This document shows positions 1 through 10,225 of a DNA stretch of 64,000 bases, in pieces. The position numbers and the translations under genes were made by a program. Where the stretch lies: contig CM073322.1 of NCBI GenBank assembly GCA_037043015.1, forward strand, positions 21,356,364 through 21,420,363, read 5' to 3'. The stretch's first letter is position 1. Each line of letters begins with the position of its first letter. This DNA comes from Bryum argenteum (lineage: Eukaryota; Streptophyta; Bryopsida; Bryales; Bryaceae). Below the pieces are notes generated by a model. The model saw only the letters and a program-made list of their open reading frames with translations. It made no database searches and was not told the origin of the DNA.

Positions 1-388
1 GATACAACACCCGCTGCTGCTGCTGCTGATGCTCCCCCTGCTGTTTCCCCTCATCGACCGGACGCGGCAACGGCTGCGGCCTGCCTCCGAAACTCGACGC
101 TCTCCGAAGCATCCTCATCCCACCGGAATGCTTCTTTCCATCGTCGCTGGAGAAGTAATTCGTAGCCCGCGATGAGTCCGCCATGGCCACATTGTTGTAT
201 ACCAAAGGACCCGAAAATGCCGTCCTCCTTCTCTGATCGGCCGGCTCAGCCAGCAGAGTTCGCGGATCGGGAAGCTCCACGGGCTTGTTCGACAGCAGGC
301 TCAAATTCGAATCGCGCGCACCCACTGGGCGCGTGGAGTATCTCGGGACTGTGCGCTCCTCGCGCTTGGGCGCCGAGAAACAACCCAT
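1..388 (-). CDS. N-terminal exon of an MGC-type, probably N-myristoylated protein (runs off left edge)
   Basis: A minus-strand frame opens with ATG at 388 and stays open for 129 codons to the window edge. An in-frame TGA lies about eight codons upstream, which supports this start. The protein begins MGCFSAPKREE: Gly2 fits N-myristoylation and Cys3 fits S-acylation, so membrane anchoring is inferred. The following residues are basic and Ser/Pro-rich, include a stretch reading SGPLVYNN, and later a polyglutamine run encoded by CAG/CAA at about 16-30. The GC content is far above that of the surrounding DNA, as expected for a first coding exon. I do not recognise the family. The rest of the gene lies to the left, so size and catalytic domains are unknown. 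The opposite-strand reading frames here are less plausible because they lack this start context. Confidence 0.6.
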   Translation of the reverse strand, partial: MGCFSAPKREERTVPRYSTRPVGARDSNLSLLSNKPVELPDPRTLLAEPADQRRRTAFSGPLVYNNVAMADSSRATNYFSSDDGKKHSGGMRMLRRASSFGGRPQPLPRPVDEGKQQGEHQQQQQRVLY

Positions 389-1060
389 CACTGATCCCGC
401 CCGCTCTCACACACGAACCCAATTCCTACACTGCCATGAACAAATCGTCGCAATGCGCCATCATCCCCTCGCCGCGCAGAGCCAGCGTCAGTCCCTGCAA
501 CCCCAATGAGTCCTCACTCGAGAGCAGTGCCCGGCACCGATCGTTCAGCATCGATCATTCAACGGACACAGTACAGGGAAGACTCGGATAATCTAGCCAA
601 GACCGAGCAATGACCACGAAGGGGGAAATTAGCGTGGGGGAGGAATTGGGGTGGACGCCGAGATCTATGAAACGGCAAGATGCAGCGCCTGCCCGAACCG
701 CTTGGCCGGTGAGCGGGCAGTGGAGGAATGTAGGGGCAGTCAGAGAGTCAGAGTGAGCATGGAGACTTTCGGAGTGGGGGCAGAATGCCGCGCGGCAGCG
801 GGCGGTGGCGGTAGCGTGCGAGGGGCAGAGGGGCAGGGTAAGTTAAATAACAGAAGGGTGAAGGTAAGGGGAGTTTATTGGCTGGGGGGCAAAAGCGGAG
901 GTTTAATGGACGTTGCTGTTGCAGACACGAGCGAGCGGGAGGAGTGGCGTGAATGGGTGCCGCCGTCTTCGCCAAGTCAACCGGGGCAGTCTGGTCGTCT
1001 GCTGGCGGGCCCATACTTGCTTAAAAGTACTTAGCAAGTTAATCTACGTGGACAATAATC
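389..1060 (-). promoter_or_regulatory. GC-rich 5' UTR and promoter region of the left-edge gene
   Basis: This GC-rich stretch is immediately upstream of the MGC-type start codon and drops sharply into AT-rich DNA after about 1030. On the minus strand it is C/T-rich, as plant 5' leaders often are. Open frames on both strands here are short and show no recognisable protein. I read it as leader plus proximal promoter; no TATA box was pinned down. Confidence 0.35.
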
Positions 1061-1273
1061 ACTTTCCGCAGTTGCATGAAAAGCATGAATCGTAAGTAAT
1101 ACTTTAATACTCACCGTGTTAACAATTTTACTTAGAACTAATGTTTGCAAGGATTTCCACATCTAACACTCTACACCATTTACTGTTCTTGTAACACGTT
1201 ACCTCAAATGCAATCACATACACCTCATGGAATGTGAACCACTGCGCAACAAATTTAAGACTAGAAGCTCTTT

Positions 1274-1279
1274 TTTATT
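1274..1279 (-). terminator. Polyadenylation signal of the SH3-like gene
   Basis: The plus strand reads TTTATT, which is AATAAA on the minus strand, about 85 bp beyond the stop codon of the secreted-protein gene. Position and sequence fit a plant near-upstream poly(A) signal. Confidence 0.4.
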
Positions 1280-1363
1280 CAATGTTTGACTTTGTTCATC
1301 TCTTAAGTTGGCAACTGATTGAGGAACATAAGCCCCCACATGTCAAATACAATAACAACCGTT

Positions 1364-1684
1364 CTAACAGTGAGGAATAATTCCGCAATCTGCTGGTCCA
1401 GGACACAATACATCATAGGCAGGAACCCATCCGTTTTGTCTAAGAGCAGATGCGTTCAACCACCAAGAATCTCCTGCAATAGCCGAACTTTGCACTCGAC
1501 AATAAACAGCCAAGAGTGTATTCTTTGGTAGTTTTGTATACATAAATTGTCCTGTTCCAGGCTCCTCTTGTAACTTTGTATCCCTTACTGTGTAGGCGGC
1601 AACCGCATTTACCACCTGAAAAACGCACATACTTGCCATTAACAGGGCAAGCAAAAAAATCAAAGGTCTCCTGCAATCATTCAA
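1364..1684 (-). CDS. Small secreted protein with a bacterial-type SH3-like domain
   Basis: The 106-residue frame is intact. Residues 1-30 form a classic signal peptide: a short basic start (NDCRR), a hydrophobic core (LIFLLALLMASMC) and a probable cleavage after VNA or VAA. Residues 31-95 look like one SH3b-type beta barrel: an opening YTVRDT strand, an EEPGTG turn, LPKNTLLAVYC, then GDSWW, and finally GWVPAYDVLC. The order (VR...PGT...LP.GT...V.C...G.SWW......GWVP.Y.V.C) is typical of extracellular SH3b domains of bacteria and fungi. Three cysteines in the last 15 residues, plus one mid-domain, allow disulfides. A minus-strand AATAAA signal lies about 85 bp past the stop. Ligand and function are unknown; binding to wall glycans or peptides is only inference. 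The gene stands alone. Confidence 0.6.
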   Translation of the reverse strand: MNDCRRPLIFLLALLMASMCVFQVVNAVAAYTVRDTKLQEEPGTGQFMYTKLPKNTLLAVYCRVQSSAIAGDSWWLNASALRQNGWVPAYDVLCPGPADCGIIPHC

Positions 1685-2567
1685 ACAAAGAAGTTGCTCT
1701 TAGTTGCTTGAAATAGTGTTAGAGAAATATAATCATATGTTGATGTGGTTGATATCAAAGGTCTTAAGGTTTTAGCACAACAGATATGATTATAGCGAAG
1801 TATAGTTACTCTACTTATAAAGGTTTGGAACATGTGAAATGTTTCATAAACTTACTGTTCACATACAACAATATACAAAAATAATATCAAAGACCTTCTT
1901 ATACATATGAAAACAAATATTATAACTCAAAGCATGTACAGTGTGATATCACACCATTGATGAACAAGTTGGTGGAAGGAAAATTAATTAAAATATGCAA
2001 ATCAAAATTAAAAAATTAAAAAATTAAAAAAAAGAAAAAAAAGAAAAGAAGGATCTACCTTATAGGAGTCATATTGGGGCGATTACCCCAAAGGCCACGG
2101 ATGATCAATTTGTTTTGTGCTAGAGACAAAACACAAATCAACATAAATTAGTAACCAAATTACTGGTGGAAAACATTCATGAGCACAAATTATTCATATA
2201 CATAAATAAATTATCCAAAAGATCTATTCAAAAGGTCAAGAAATAAATATGCAAGAAACCATTTGAATAAGTGTGAACTATGTCATATGGCAAAAGGCAA
2301 AAAACTTGCAGAAAGAAAAATATATTGACAATCTAAACAAGTCAACTACCAACAAGGCTGTGAAAAATGGAGGTCAATGGAAGCTAAGAAGAAAAGACAT
2401 TAACAATCTGCACAAATTAGTACATTTCTAACAAAGCAACGAAAGTATACAAATAAAAAAACCTACCAAAATAGGAAGCCATTACAGACCCCCACAGATG
2501 AGCTACTAGCAATGACAGGAAGGATATATTCAACAAAAGAATTGCACATAATAAAAGTCAATGCAGA
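1685..2567. other. AT-rich upstream region of the SH3-like gene, no gene seen
   Basis: Low-complexity A-rich DNA with an oligo(A) stretch at about 2010-2045. It should include the promoter of the secreted-protein gene, but no clear element stands out and no coding frame is convincing. Confidence 0.4.
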
Positions 2568-3095
2568 AGTGACATTTGAGCAAGTGAAGAGGCGGGGAAT
2601 GAAAGACTAACACAAGAGGTACAAGATCCGGCACAAACGAGCTACAAACAAGCCAAGACATACGCAAAACAACACGCTCATTAATGTATAAGTGACTTTT
2701 GAGCAAGTAAAGATTGCAAGTGAAGAGGCGGGGAATCGACAACTAAAATAAGATGTAGAAGCTGTGCACAAACGAGCAACAACAGAGAATGCATACAGGC
2801 TCCGCTCGTTTGTGCACAAGTGACTCTTCAGCAAGTGAAGATTGCAAGTGAAGAAGCGCGTAATGGACAACTAAAATAAGATTTAGAAGCTCTGGTAGAC
2901 CGATACAAACGAGCAAGAGACAATGTAAGGCACACACAAAATAACACTCTCGTTTGTGCACAAGTGACTTTTCTGCGAGTAAAGATAGCAATTGAAGAGG
3001 CAAGGAAGGACAACTAACATAAGATGTAGAGGATCGGGCACAACCGAGCTGGAGACAATGGAGAGAGGAACACGCAAAACAACACGCACAAGTGA
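2568..3095. repeat. Four-copy tandem repeat, unit about 123-144 bp
   Basis: Units begin with AGTGACTTTT-like sequence at 2568, 2691, 2819 and 2963, and a fifth start AGTGAG occurs at 3091. Each unit contains GAGCAAGTGAAGATTGCAAG or a variant, a GAAGAGGCGGGGAAT-like segment, AACTAAAATAAGATGTAGA and CACAAACGAGC. Spacing is 123, 128, 144 and 128 bp. Many short open frames on the minus strand arise from this periodicity and are not genes. Confidence 0.75.
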
Positions 3096-4252
3096 GATAG
3101 TGAGAATCTGCAGACTTTGAAGAAACGATAAAAGATTGACGGAAGAAGTGAGAAACTTTGAGGCTCCTCCTTGTTTATATAGCAAGCATTGATAAATGAA
3201 ATATGCTTCTTGTCGTACATCCATTTCCATAGTTAATGAAAGTTTTGATGATTGACAGTAAACCTTCTAGAAGCAACTGTATTTCGATCGAAAACACATA
3301 CATCTTGCCAAGTGACTTGTTTGTGAAGTGAAAGACCATGCCTTGTTACAATTTTTTAAGTAATGAATAAATGTATCCCATCTCGTAAAGAACCGTTCAC
3401 TCTTTTTTTTTTTTTTTTTGTAAGTTAGATATTTCTTCATAATATAACATACTGTAAATGTCCTTATTATGAATTGAGAGCTTACTATGCAAAAAAACAA
3501 AAAAATAAGTAAAAATATTAATGTTCTGAATGAGTAGATACAAAATTGTATTTGGTATTGATTTTGGAAGTGCCTTAACCCAAGCATATAAAAGTTGTTC
3601 TTTTGAGACCCCTTTGTAAAATATTTTCAACACAAAATCAATTGTGACTTTATGTATTATTTGAATTTAGATGAGGTCAATAGAATAATATTGTTGCGCA
3701 CTTCAATCTATGCTTGAATGTCAAATTCGACACCTAGACTATTGCAAATGACTTCTTTCTTAGGGTAGATTCATTATGGTTCTTTGTCGTTGCAAAGGGG
3801 CGAATGTCTTAAGTGGAGTGTTCGAGTATAGATGAATATCAAAGAGTAATGTAGAATTTCTACAATGTCGAAGTTTGACTATGATCAATGCTTCAACAAC
3901 TTGTGGCATTAGGACGTCTTATAGCAATTTGATGTTGTACTACTTGCACCTCTTATGGCATAATAATGATATTAAGTAAACAAATGTGTTCATCCATACA
4001 TCTAGGAATTGTTTGGAGGACATTAAATCAACTATTTTTTATATTTTAGTATAATTTTGCACTCTATTGTTTTTAATTTCTCATATAGTTGTTACTTTTG
4101 GGATCTGACCATTTAATTGAGTAGAATTCTGTTTTGGATGAGTTTGGGTTAATAGCTTTCACCTATGTGTACATGCTATGAAATGTAGAAATACCTAGAG
4201 CTAAGGTTGTGCACACATCTCAAACAATGTTTCCACAATCCTCCACCTCTTT

Positions 4253-4254
<2 letters not shown>
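3096..4254. other. AT-rich intergenic DNA, no gene seen
   Basis: Apart from a poly(T) run near 3401-3419, I see no structured repeat, RNA gene or plausible exon. Confidence 0.4.
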
Positions 4255-4296
<42 letters not shown>

Positions 4297-4397
4297 CCAT
4301 TGTTTTTATTATCCTCTCACGTTCAAGGCTAAAGTTTACTTAATATTTTCTTGCCATATCAGCAAAACAAGGCATAATTTGTTTCTTAGATCATTTT

Positions 4398-4444
<47 letters not shown>
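4255..4444. repeat. Opposed homopolymers: T42 (4255-4296) and A46 (4399-4444)
   Basis: An uninterrupted run of 42 T is followed 102 bp later by an uninterrupted run of 46 A. On one strand they could pair into a long A:T stem. They may be the tails of two retroposon ends in opposite orientation or the ends of one foldback; the 102-bp spacer is not recognised. Confidence 0.7.
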
Positions 4445-4447
<3 letters not shown>

Positions 4448-5342
4448 ATACAAAATCTACTAGCATACACTAAGTTTTAAGATCATGAGATAATCATAGA
4501 TATGCACCTACAATTTTGACAAATCTGGGCACTTTTATATCAAAAATTACTAGACAATATGGACGGAACTCCAAAGATTTTCAAATAATTACTAACAATT
4601 CTCAACCTGCTTCACTTCATTCAATGATATACACATGTGAGTTTCACATAGCCGGTAGAACAAGCCTCTATAGGAGAGGTAAAAACACATAAAGTACTTT
4701 GCAACCAACAAATTTATTGCATTTCCAACAAATTTATTGCATTTCTAATAAGGTACAAGTGAGTTAGAGTTATAATTAGAGTTAGAGTTTAAAGAATGCG
4801 TTAAATGTCTTTTTCCCATCAAATACATGAATCTCCCAATCTGGGCATTTTGAGCTTTTTGATAGAAACTTCTTTACTACTACTCTACAAAGATCCAATG
4901 TCTAACTTTCACATCATCCCCCAAAACCTCAAAGATGCATATGTCAGCAAGATACTAACAAGGACAAGATACTAAGCTTATGAAGCACTACAGAATCAAA
5001 AAAAGGTATACGAACTCTCAAGAATAAGTCAAGAGATGCCATTCACCACAATGATGCTCTTAAAAGAAATGTGGTCATACAAAACAGTTTGACTGGAAGG
5101 ACTTCCAAACAGAATATGACCATTACAACAAAAGTGTACCCACGTACCCATCCAATAAAATCTTGACTATCAGTCAATGCAGAACGATTATAGCCGGAAA
5201 GTCTGTCGTCAGAGCAACGAACGATCTAAGTTATAGCTATGTACAAGCATTTTCTATGCAAAAAAGTCATAAAGGCCTCTTGGAGCGCTTTCAGAGCCAA
5301 AGACACTACCAGAGCATTACCAGAACATGCTCAGAGCGGAAA
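4445..5342. other. Intergenic DNA and 3' flank of the B3 gene
   Basis: AT-rich to about 5150, then rising GC as the last exon of the B3 gene approaches. A direct repeat of CAACAAATTTATTGCATTTC occurs at about 4707-4745. The last 180 bp are presumably 3' UTR of the B3 gene. No separate gene is supported. Confidence 0.4.
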
Positions 5343-7632
5343 TCAGGTGAGTGTGAGCGGCGTGGTGGCAGAGCCGGAGGTGGAGCAGGGCTGTGGCGCG
5401 TCCAGAGCGTGCACGACATGGTAATGCTGAGTCCAGTCGATGGGGAGCAGGACGCGCTTCAAGCTGGCGGCACGGAAGATATGGATGCCGATGCGGATGG
5501 GGGCGCGGTTGAAAAGCTCGAACACGCACACATCGCCTTCCTCCAGGAAATGGGAGCGGGAGAAGTCCATCCAGGCGCGCGCGTCCAGCTTTGGGTTCGC
5601 GGGGTTGGTTCCCATCCAGATGGCCCTGGTCATGGTGGGCACCTCGTCGCACACCAGCAGCACCCTCGCCTCCGCGGCCGGCAACCGCGCCCGCCTCGCG
5701 AACCCCACAGGGACGTCCATGCTGAAGCCGCTGTAGACGTTGCACTTCTTCATCACGGCCACGAAGTTGGGAGTGCGCATCTTCATCGTCATTGCCCGCG
5801 CCGCTTGCAGCGTCTTCGCCCGGTATAGCATTGACACGGGCATGCGCTTCGACTTCAACACACACGCCGTGGTGGAGCTTTGGCCTCCCAAATTGAGCTT
5901 CGCAGTACTCACCAGTGGCACGCTCCTCTGATGACTCACCAGTGGCACGCTCCTCTGATGAACTGGCCCAATTTTGGTCTCTGATATCACAGGCATGTCG
6001 ACGATATTCTGCAGTGATTCGAACAAACCATCTGCTGGAGTTTCGGTACCATTTGCGAGAGGCTGGACATCTTCATCTGCTATCTGCTGGACCTCTTCAC
6101 GAGGGATGGTTTGAATTTGCACTGTTCCATGATTCGACTGAAGAACATGCCATGCTTCTCTCTCTGACATCATCGTCTCTTCGTCAGCGTGCTTAGTCTC
6201 AAGAGTGATTTGAGATTGTTCATGGTTCGACTCCAGAACATGCCATGCTTCTCTCTCTGATATCACCGTCTCTTCGTTAGCGTGCTTACTCTCAAGAGTG
6301 ATTTGAGATTGTTCATGGTTCGACTGCAGAAGATGCCAAGCTTCTCTCTCTGACATCATCGTCTCTTCGTTAGCGTGCTTCCTCTCAAGTTTGATTTGAG
6401 ATTGTCCATGGTTCGACTGCGGGAGTGATTCCGACATCACCATGTCTTGATCCTGATCTGGAATCAGCTCGTTCAAATCTACGATATGGCAAGTCTGCGT
6501 GTGCGTCGCAACCGCCGTGACGAGCCCAGGAGGTGGAAAGAGCTCCTTCTGCGTCTTCGCGTACCCCAGCATTCTCTGAGCTTTGCTCGTCCGGTAGCTC
6601 TGGAATTGGGCGCTTCCAAACGTGAGCTCAAACTTGTCGTCTTCACTGTCGAAGATGGTCACGACCTCTCGTCCGCTTCTGTCGTCGCGACAGTTCCAGA
6701 GTTTACGTTCCTCGGAGAATCTCAGCATGTAGCCTCCTCTCTCCCTGACGGTAGTCTTACAACGGCTGGCAATCGTAGCTTCAATGTTCTCCTCGTGGAA
6801 CGTTCGCTTTCTGGGGCCACTTCTGCCAGGGCGGGTGGCCGAATACTTGCCAGTGTTCACTGCAGTGAGGGCCTTCACGGCTCCTCGCCGATTGCAAATG
6901 GCCACGACGAAGTAGAACGGAGGCTGTGTGAGCGTGAACTGGAGCTCGTCACCCTCTCGAAGCCCGTTGTCGTGTGCAAAAGCGCGCCAGCCGGACTGCA
7001 GAATGGGCTTGCCTGTAGTTCGCACCCTCCATGTGTTCTTACTTGGCCCCTCGAGCGTGATCACGTTTCCTGCCTGAAACGTCTCCAGATGCGCTTGCAC
7101 AAAATATGTAGGGACACACTGCCACAAACAACCTCGATCATCAGAATCAAGCAAAACCCCGATCATTAGAATCAAGCAGAAATTACGATAGTTGTAATCA
7201 AGCAGAAACCTGGATCATTGACATCAAGCAAAATCCTCCAGAATCAGAAACAGAATCGAGCAAAAACCTCCATCATTCGAATTAAGCAAGAACCTCCAGA
7301 ATCAGAATCAAGCAAAAACTTCGATCATCAGAATCAAGCAAAAACCTCGATCAAAAGAACGGAGCAAAAACCTCGATCATTAGAATCTAGCACACAATCA
7401 ATTGAAGAATCAAAAGAAATCTTATGTTGATCGCACTCACAATGGCAGATTGCGGCAACAGATGCAAGGAGCCTCTGAGGACTCTCTTCGTGAAGGTGTC
7501 TGGACGTCCACTACTCTGCTGCTGCTGGAGCTCCCAACCTTGGTGAACACATTGCGGAACCTCGCTCTTACACACTTCAGCCATGGTGCTCGATGGCTCG
7601 GACATAACTGCAAAGAATGAGTGAGCAGCCAT
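5343..7632 (-). CDS. REM-like protein with two B3 DNA-binding domains and a 31-residue repeat
   Basis: Proposed model: exon 1 7632-7441, intron 7440-7119, exon 2 7118-5343; 655 residues. The donor is GTGAGT after an ATT codon and the acceptor is TTTGTGGCAG; both are phase 0. Splicing joins the start of a B3 domain (exon 1, DTFTKRVLRGSLHLL) to its rest (CVPTYFVQAHLETF, then GNVITLEGPSKNTW, SGWRAFAHDNGLREGD). The second B3 domain lies at the C terminus (TPNFVAVMKKCNVYSG, then LEEGDVCVFELFN). Between them are a basic GPRKR nuclear-signal candidate, a DLNEL stretch, and 3.3 copies of a 31-residue repeat containing SNHEQSQITLE and SEREAWHVL. B3 proteins are nuclear DNA-binding regulators in plants; target genes are unknown. 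An in-frame TAA sits five codons upstream of the chosen ATG; ATGs at 7605 and 7584 are alternatives. Exon 2 is certain, exon 1 likely. Confidence 0.82.
6114..6416 (-). repeat. 93-bp coding minisatellite inside the B3 gene
   Basis: Three full copies and one partial copy of a 93-bp unit preserve the reading frame and encode a 31-residue repeat beginning SNH(G/E)QSQI. Copies differ mainly at single residues (ERKHAN, ESKHAN, ETKHAD), so expansion is fairly recent. A second small duplication, HQRSVPLVS twice, follows at 5925-5975. Confidence 0.85.
7131..7395. repeat. Degenerate tandem repeat within the B3 intron
   Basis: About ten imperfect copies of a 25-30 bp unit resembling ATCATTAGAATCAAGCAAAA occupy nearly the whole proposed intron. 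Units vary in length and contain runs of CAAAAACCTCGATCAT. Because the repeat fills the intron and stops near both splice sites, it supports the intron model. Confidence 0.7.
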
Positions 7633-7976
7633 GGGTGGGCGGCCTTAATATTCCTCACTCTGGACATTGAATGCATGATGTGCACACTTAGACCTCAGAA
7701 ATCATCGGAATTGTCTTAGATGTGCCGCACAAGGGCTCTCGTATGCACTTAAGGAAGTCAGAACTTGAGCGGTCACACTTCAAGGGTTACATCAATTCAC
7801 TGCGACATCGAAATGTTGATCATCAGGTCCGTCTTAAACACTAGCTTTCGATTTCAATGTTAGCTTGACTAACTGAGGAATAATGATGGGCGATGAATTC
7901 CTGCCGATCAAGCAAGTTGTCCACGGGAAGAAGATGCAGATAGTATACCCATATACGCTACTAATTAACCAATATG
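7633..7976 (-). promoter_or_regulatory. Upstream region of the B3 gene
   Basis: About 340 bp between the B3 start codon and the next tandem-repeat block. It presumably contains the leader and core promoter. I could not identify a convincing TATA box. Confidence 0.3.
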
Positions 7977-8568
7977 CAATCGATTGTAAGATGAATTGAA
8001 TAACGAAACTTTCCGAGTATGGGGTAATAGACGTCTATGAACAATCGAGCAATCGAGTGAACAAACGAGCAATCGAGTGAACAAACGAGCAATCGAGTGT
8101 AAGATGAATTGAATAAAAAAAAGTGCCGAATATGGGAATTGTAAACCCCAATGAACAATCGATTGTAAAACAAATTGAATAACAAAAGTTTCCAAGTATG
8201 GGGTTATAGACGTCTTAAAACAATCGAGCAATGGAGTAAACAATCGAGAAATGGAATGATCAATCGAGCAATGGAGTGAACAATCAAGCAATCAAGTGAA
8301 CAATCGAGCAATCGAGTGTAAGATGAATTGAATAAAAGAAAGTGCCGAATATGGAAATTGTAAACTCCAATGAACAATCCATTGTGAGATGAATCGAATA
8401 ACGAAACTTTCCGAGTATGGGGTTGTAGATGTCAATGAACAAGCCAGTGTAAGATGAATTCAATAACAAAAAGTGCTGATTATAGGAATTGTAAACCCCA
8501 TTGAACAATCGATTGTAAAATAAATCAATCAATAAAACGTACCGAAGTATGGGGTTGTCGACGGTCTG
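7977..8568. repeat. Higher-order tandem repeat upstream of the B3 gene
   Basis: Three module types alternate. Module A (about 65 bp) contains ACTTTCCGAGTATGGGG. Module B is a short array of CAATCGAGCAATCGAGTGAA-like units of about 20 bp. Module C (about 56 bp) contains AGTGCCGAATATGGGAATTG. The order is A-B-C-A-B-C-A-C-A. All open frames here are products of the repeat. Confidence 0.75.
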
Positions 8569-9959
8569 CGAGTAGGTTGATTGACTAACAGGTTGTAGAT
8601 GATTGGTGAACGGCTTGTACATGATCGCTATGCAGGTTGGGCCGCGCACATGAGGCCGAAGGAGGGCTCTTGGGGTGCTCATCAGCCTCACGCTGGCAAC
8701 GGAGGAGAACTTTGCCAGCCCAAGGCCTCGTCAGCCAAGTCGGGCAGCATGCTACCCTAACCTACCCAAACGTCTCTAATGTGACTCACCATTTGTCACC
8801 ACCCTTTGACTAAAACTTACCCCACCTCCATGACCCCACCTTCTTTTACCATTTCCCCTTCATCCTTTTACTTTCCTTCTCTTCTGCCACATCCACCATT
8901 ATATATCCCCTTTTCACTAAAATAACAACTAGTTTTTTAATGTTATTTTTGCTTTGAGTTTGATCATGTGTCAATCAAGTAACGATTTTGCCATTCTTCC
9001 TAGTCATTGTCTTATTTCAAAATCCCATGAAGCATAATTCAATAATCATTTAGTTTTTTTAATTGATATCATAATTATTAATTTTATCCTTTCAACAAAT
9101 GAATTTTGGAATGAATTTTCACATCAAAAATAAAATTTAAAACATGTAATTAGTCATATTGAACACTTTTAGTCATACGTCCACTATTTTCTTAGATCGG
9201 CTTGGTGTAAGAAAACTTACTATTTTGAAAAATTGAAAGTGTTTTTCTTATGTAATTAGTGGTTTTTTAATACTTTATCATATAACATTGAATTTAGCTA
9301 ATCATATCTAATCTCAAGGACTATTAATAAGATTGAAATATTTTTATTTAAAAAGTCTCAGACTTATTAGTTCATTTCAAAACAAATTCTTACTATTTGA
9401 TGGAATTCAACCTTGTTCATCTAATGTAAGCTATAACGTTTTAAAATTATTTTGGAAAATAGCTTCATAAGAGTTAGGGAACTTACACCTTATAATACAT
9501 CCAAGTTTTATTCATAAAAGTTGTACAAATATAAATCCGACAAATACAAAATTGAAGGTTCCTACGTATCATTTGCTTTTATGCCTTTAATTTACTATAA
9601 TCAACTTCAATTCCAATTTTGTTAATTTTGTAATTGTATTATCGAATTCGAATTAACTCCAAGTCAATATTAGGGTACCTTCAAAACTAATGTGTAGAAA
9701 AAGTGATAATGAAATAAAATAAGGAAGATTATTTTTATCATCTTTGAATTGATGTACGAATATATATTAGTTATTAAAAATCTAGTATAGTTTATTATGC
9801 CATTTTTATAAAGTATCTCAATTTTTACTCAAATTTTAGAAAATTACTCCTATAAGTTTATTTCATTTCTATTTCTATTCTACCTTGTAGTGAGCAATAA
9901 GAATTATAAGTAAAAATTTAAAAGTTTATTAGGGTGTGATTACAATTCAAAGGTTGGAA
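8569..9959. other. Intergenic segment separating two parts of the A/B/C repeat
   Basis: The first 200 bp are moderately GC-rich; the remainder is strongly AT-rich. No terminal repeats or coding frames were recognised. Repeat-related sequence resumes at about 9960, so this may be an insertion or diverged sequence. Confidence 0.35.
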
Positions 9960-10225
9960 TTGTAGACTATGCGTTGAACAAAGAAACTTGCAGAATATGG
10001 AGCTTGTAGACACCAATGAATAATCAATTGTAGGATAAATCAAGTAACAAAACCTATCAAATAGGGGGTTGTAGAGAATCTAGGAGCAAAGCAATGGAAA
10101 GAGATCTCGAAGCAAAGTTGTGGAAAGACATTCGCAAGTAAAGTGCTGGAAAGAATATGGGATTCTAGACAATCCACGACGTCGCAATGCCGTGGAAGAC
10201 GGTGGAAGATTGATAGAAGTGAGAT
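9960..10225. repeat. Diverged continuation of the A/C modules
   Basis: The motifs AAACTTGCAGAATATGGAGC and CAATGAATAATCAATTGTAG match the A and C modules of the upstream block at lower identity, followed by three GAGCAAAGCAATGGAAAG-like units of about 32 bp. Confidence 0.5.

Noticed and set aside
2530..3230. Set of overlapping Cys/Leu-rich minus-strand frames
   Set aside because: All arise from the 123-144 bp tandem repeat and shift frame between copies.
5163..5828. 221-codon plus-strand frame rich in Arg, Gly and His
   Set aside because: Antisense to the second B3 domain; its composition reflects GC-rich codons read backwards.
6447..7169. 240-codon open frame on the plus strand
   Set aside because: It is antisense to the well-supported B3 exon and has no recognisable protein.
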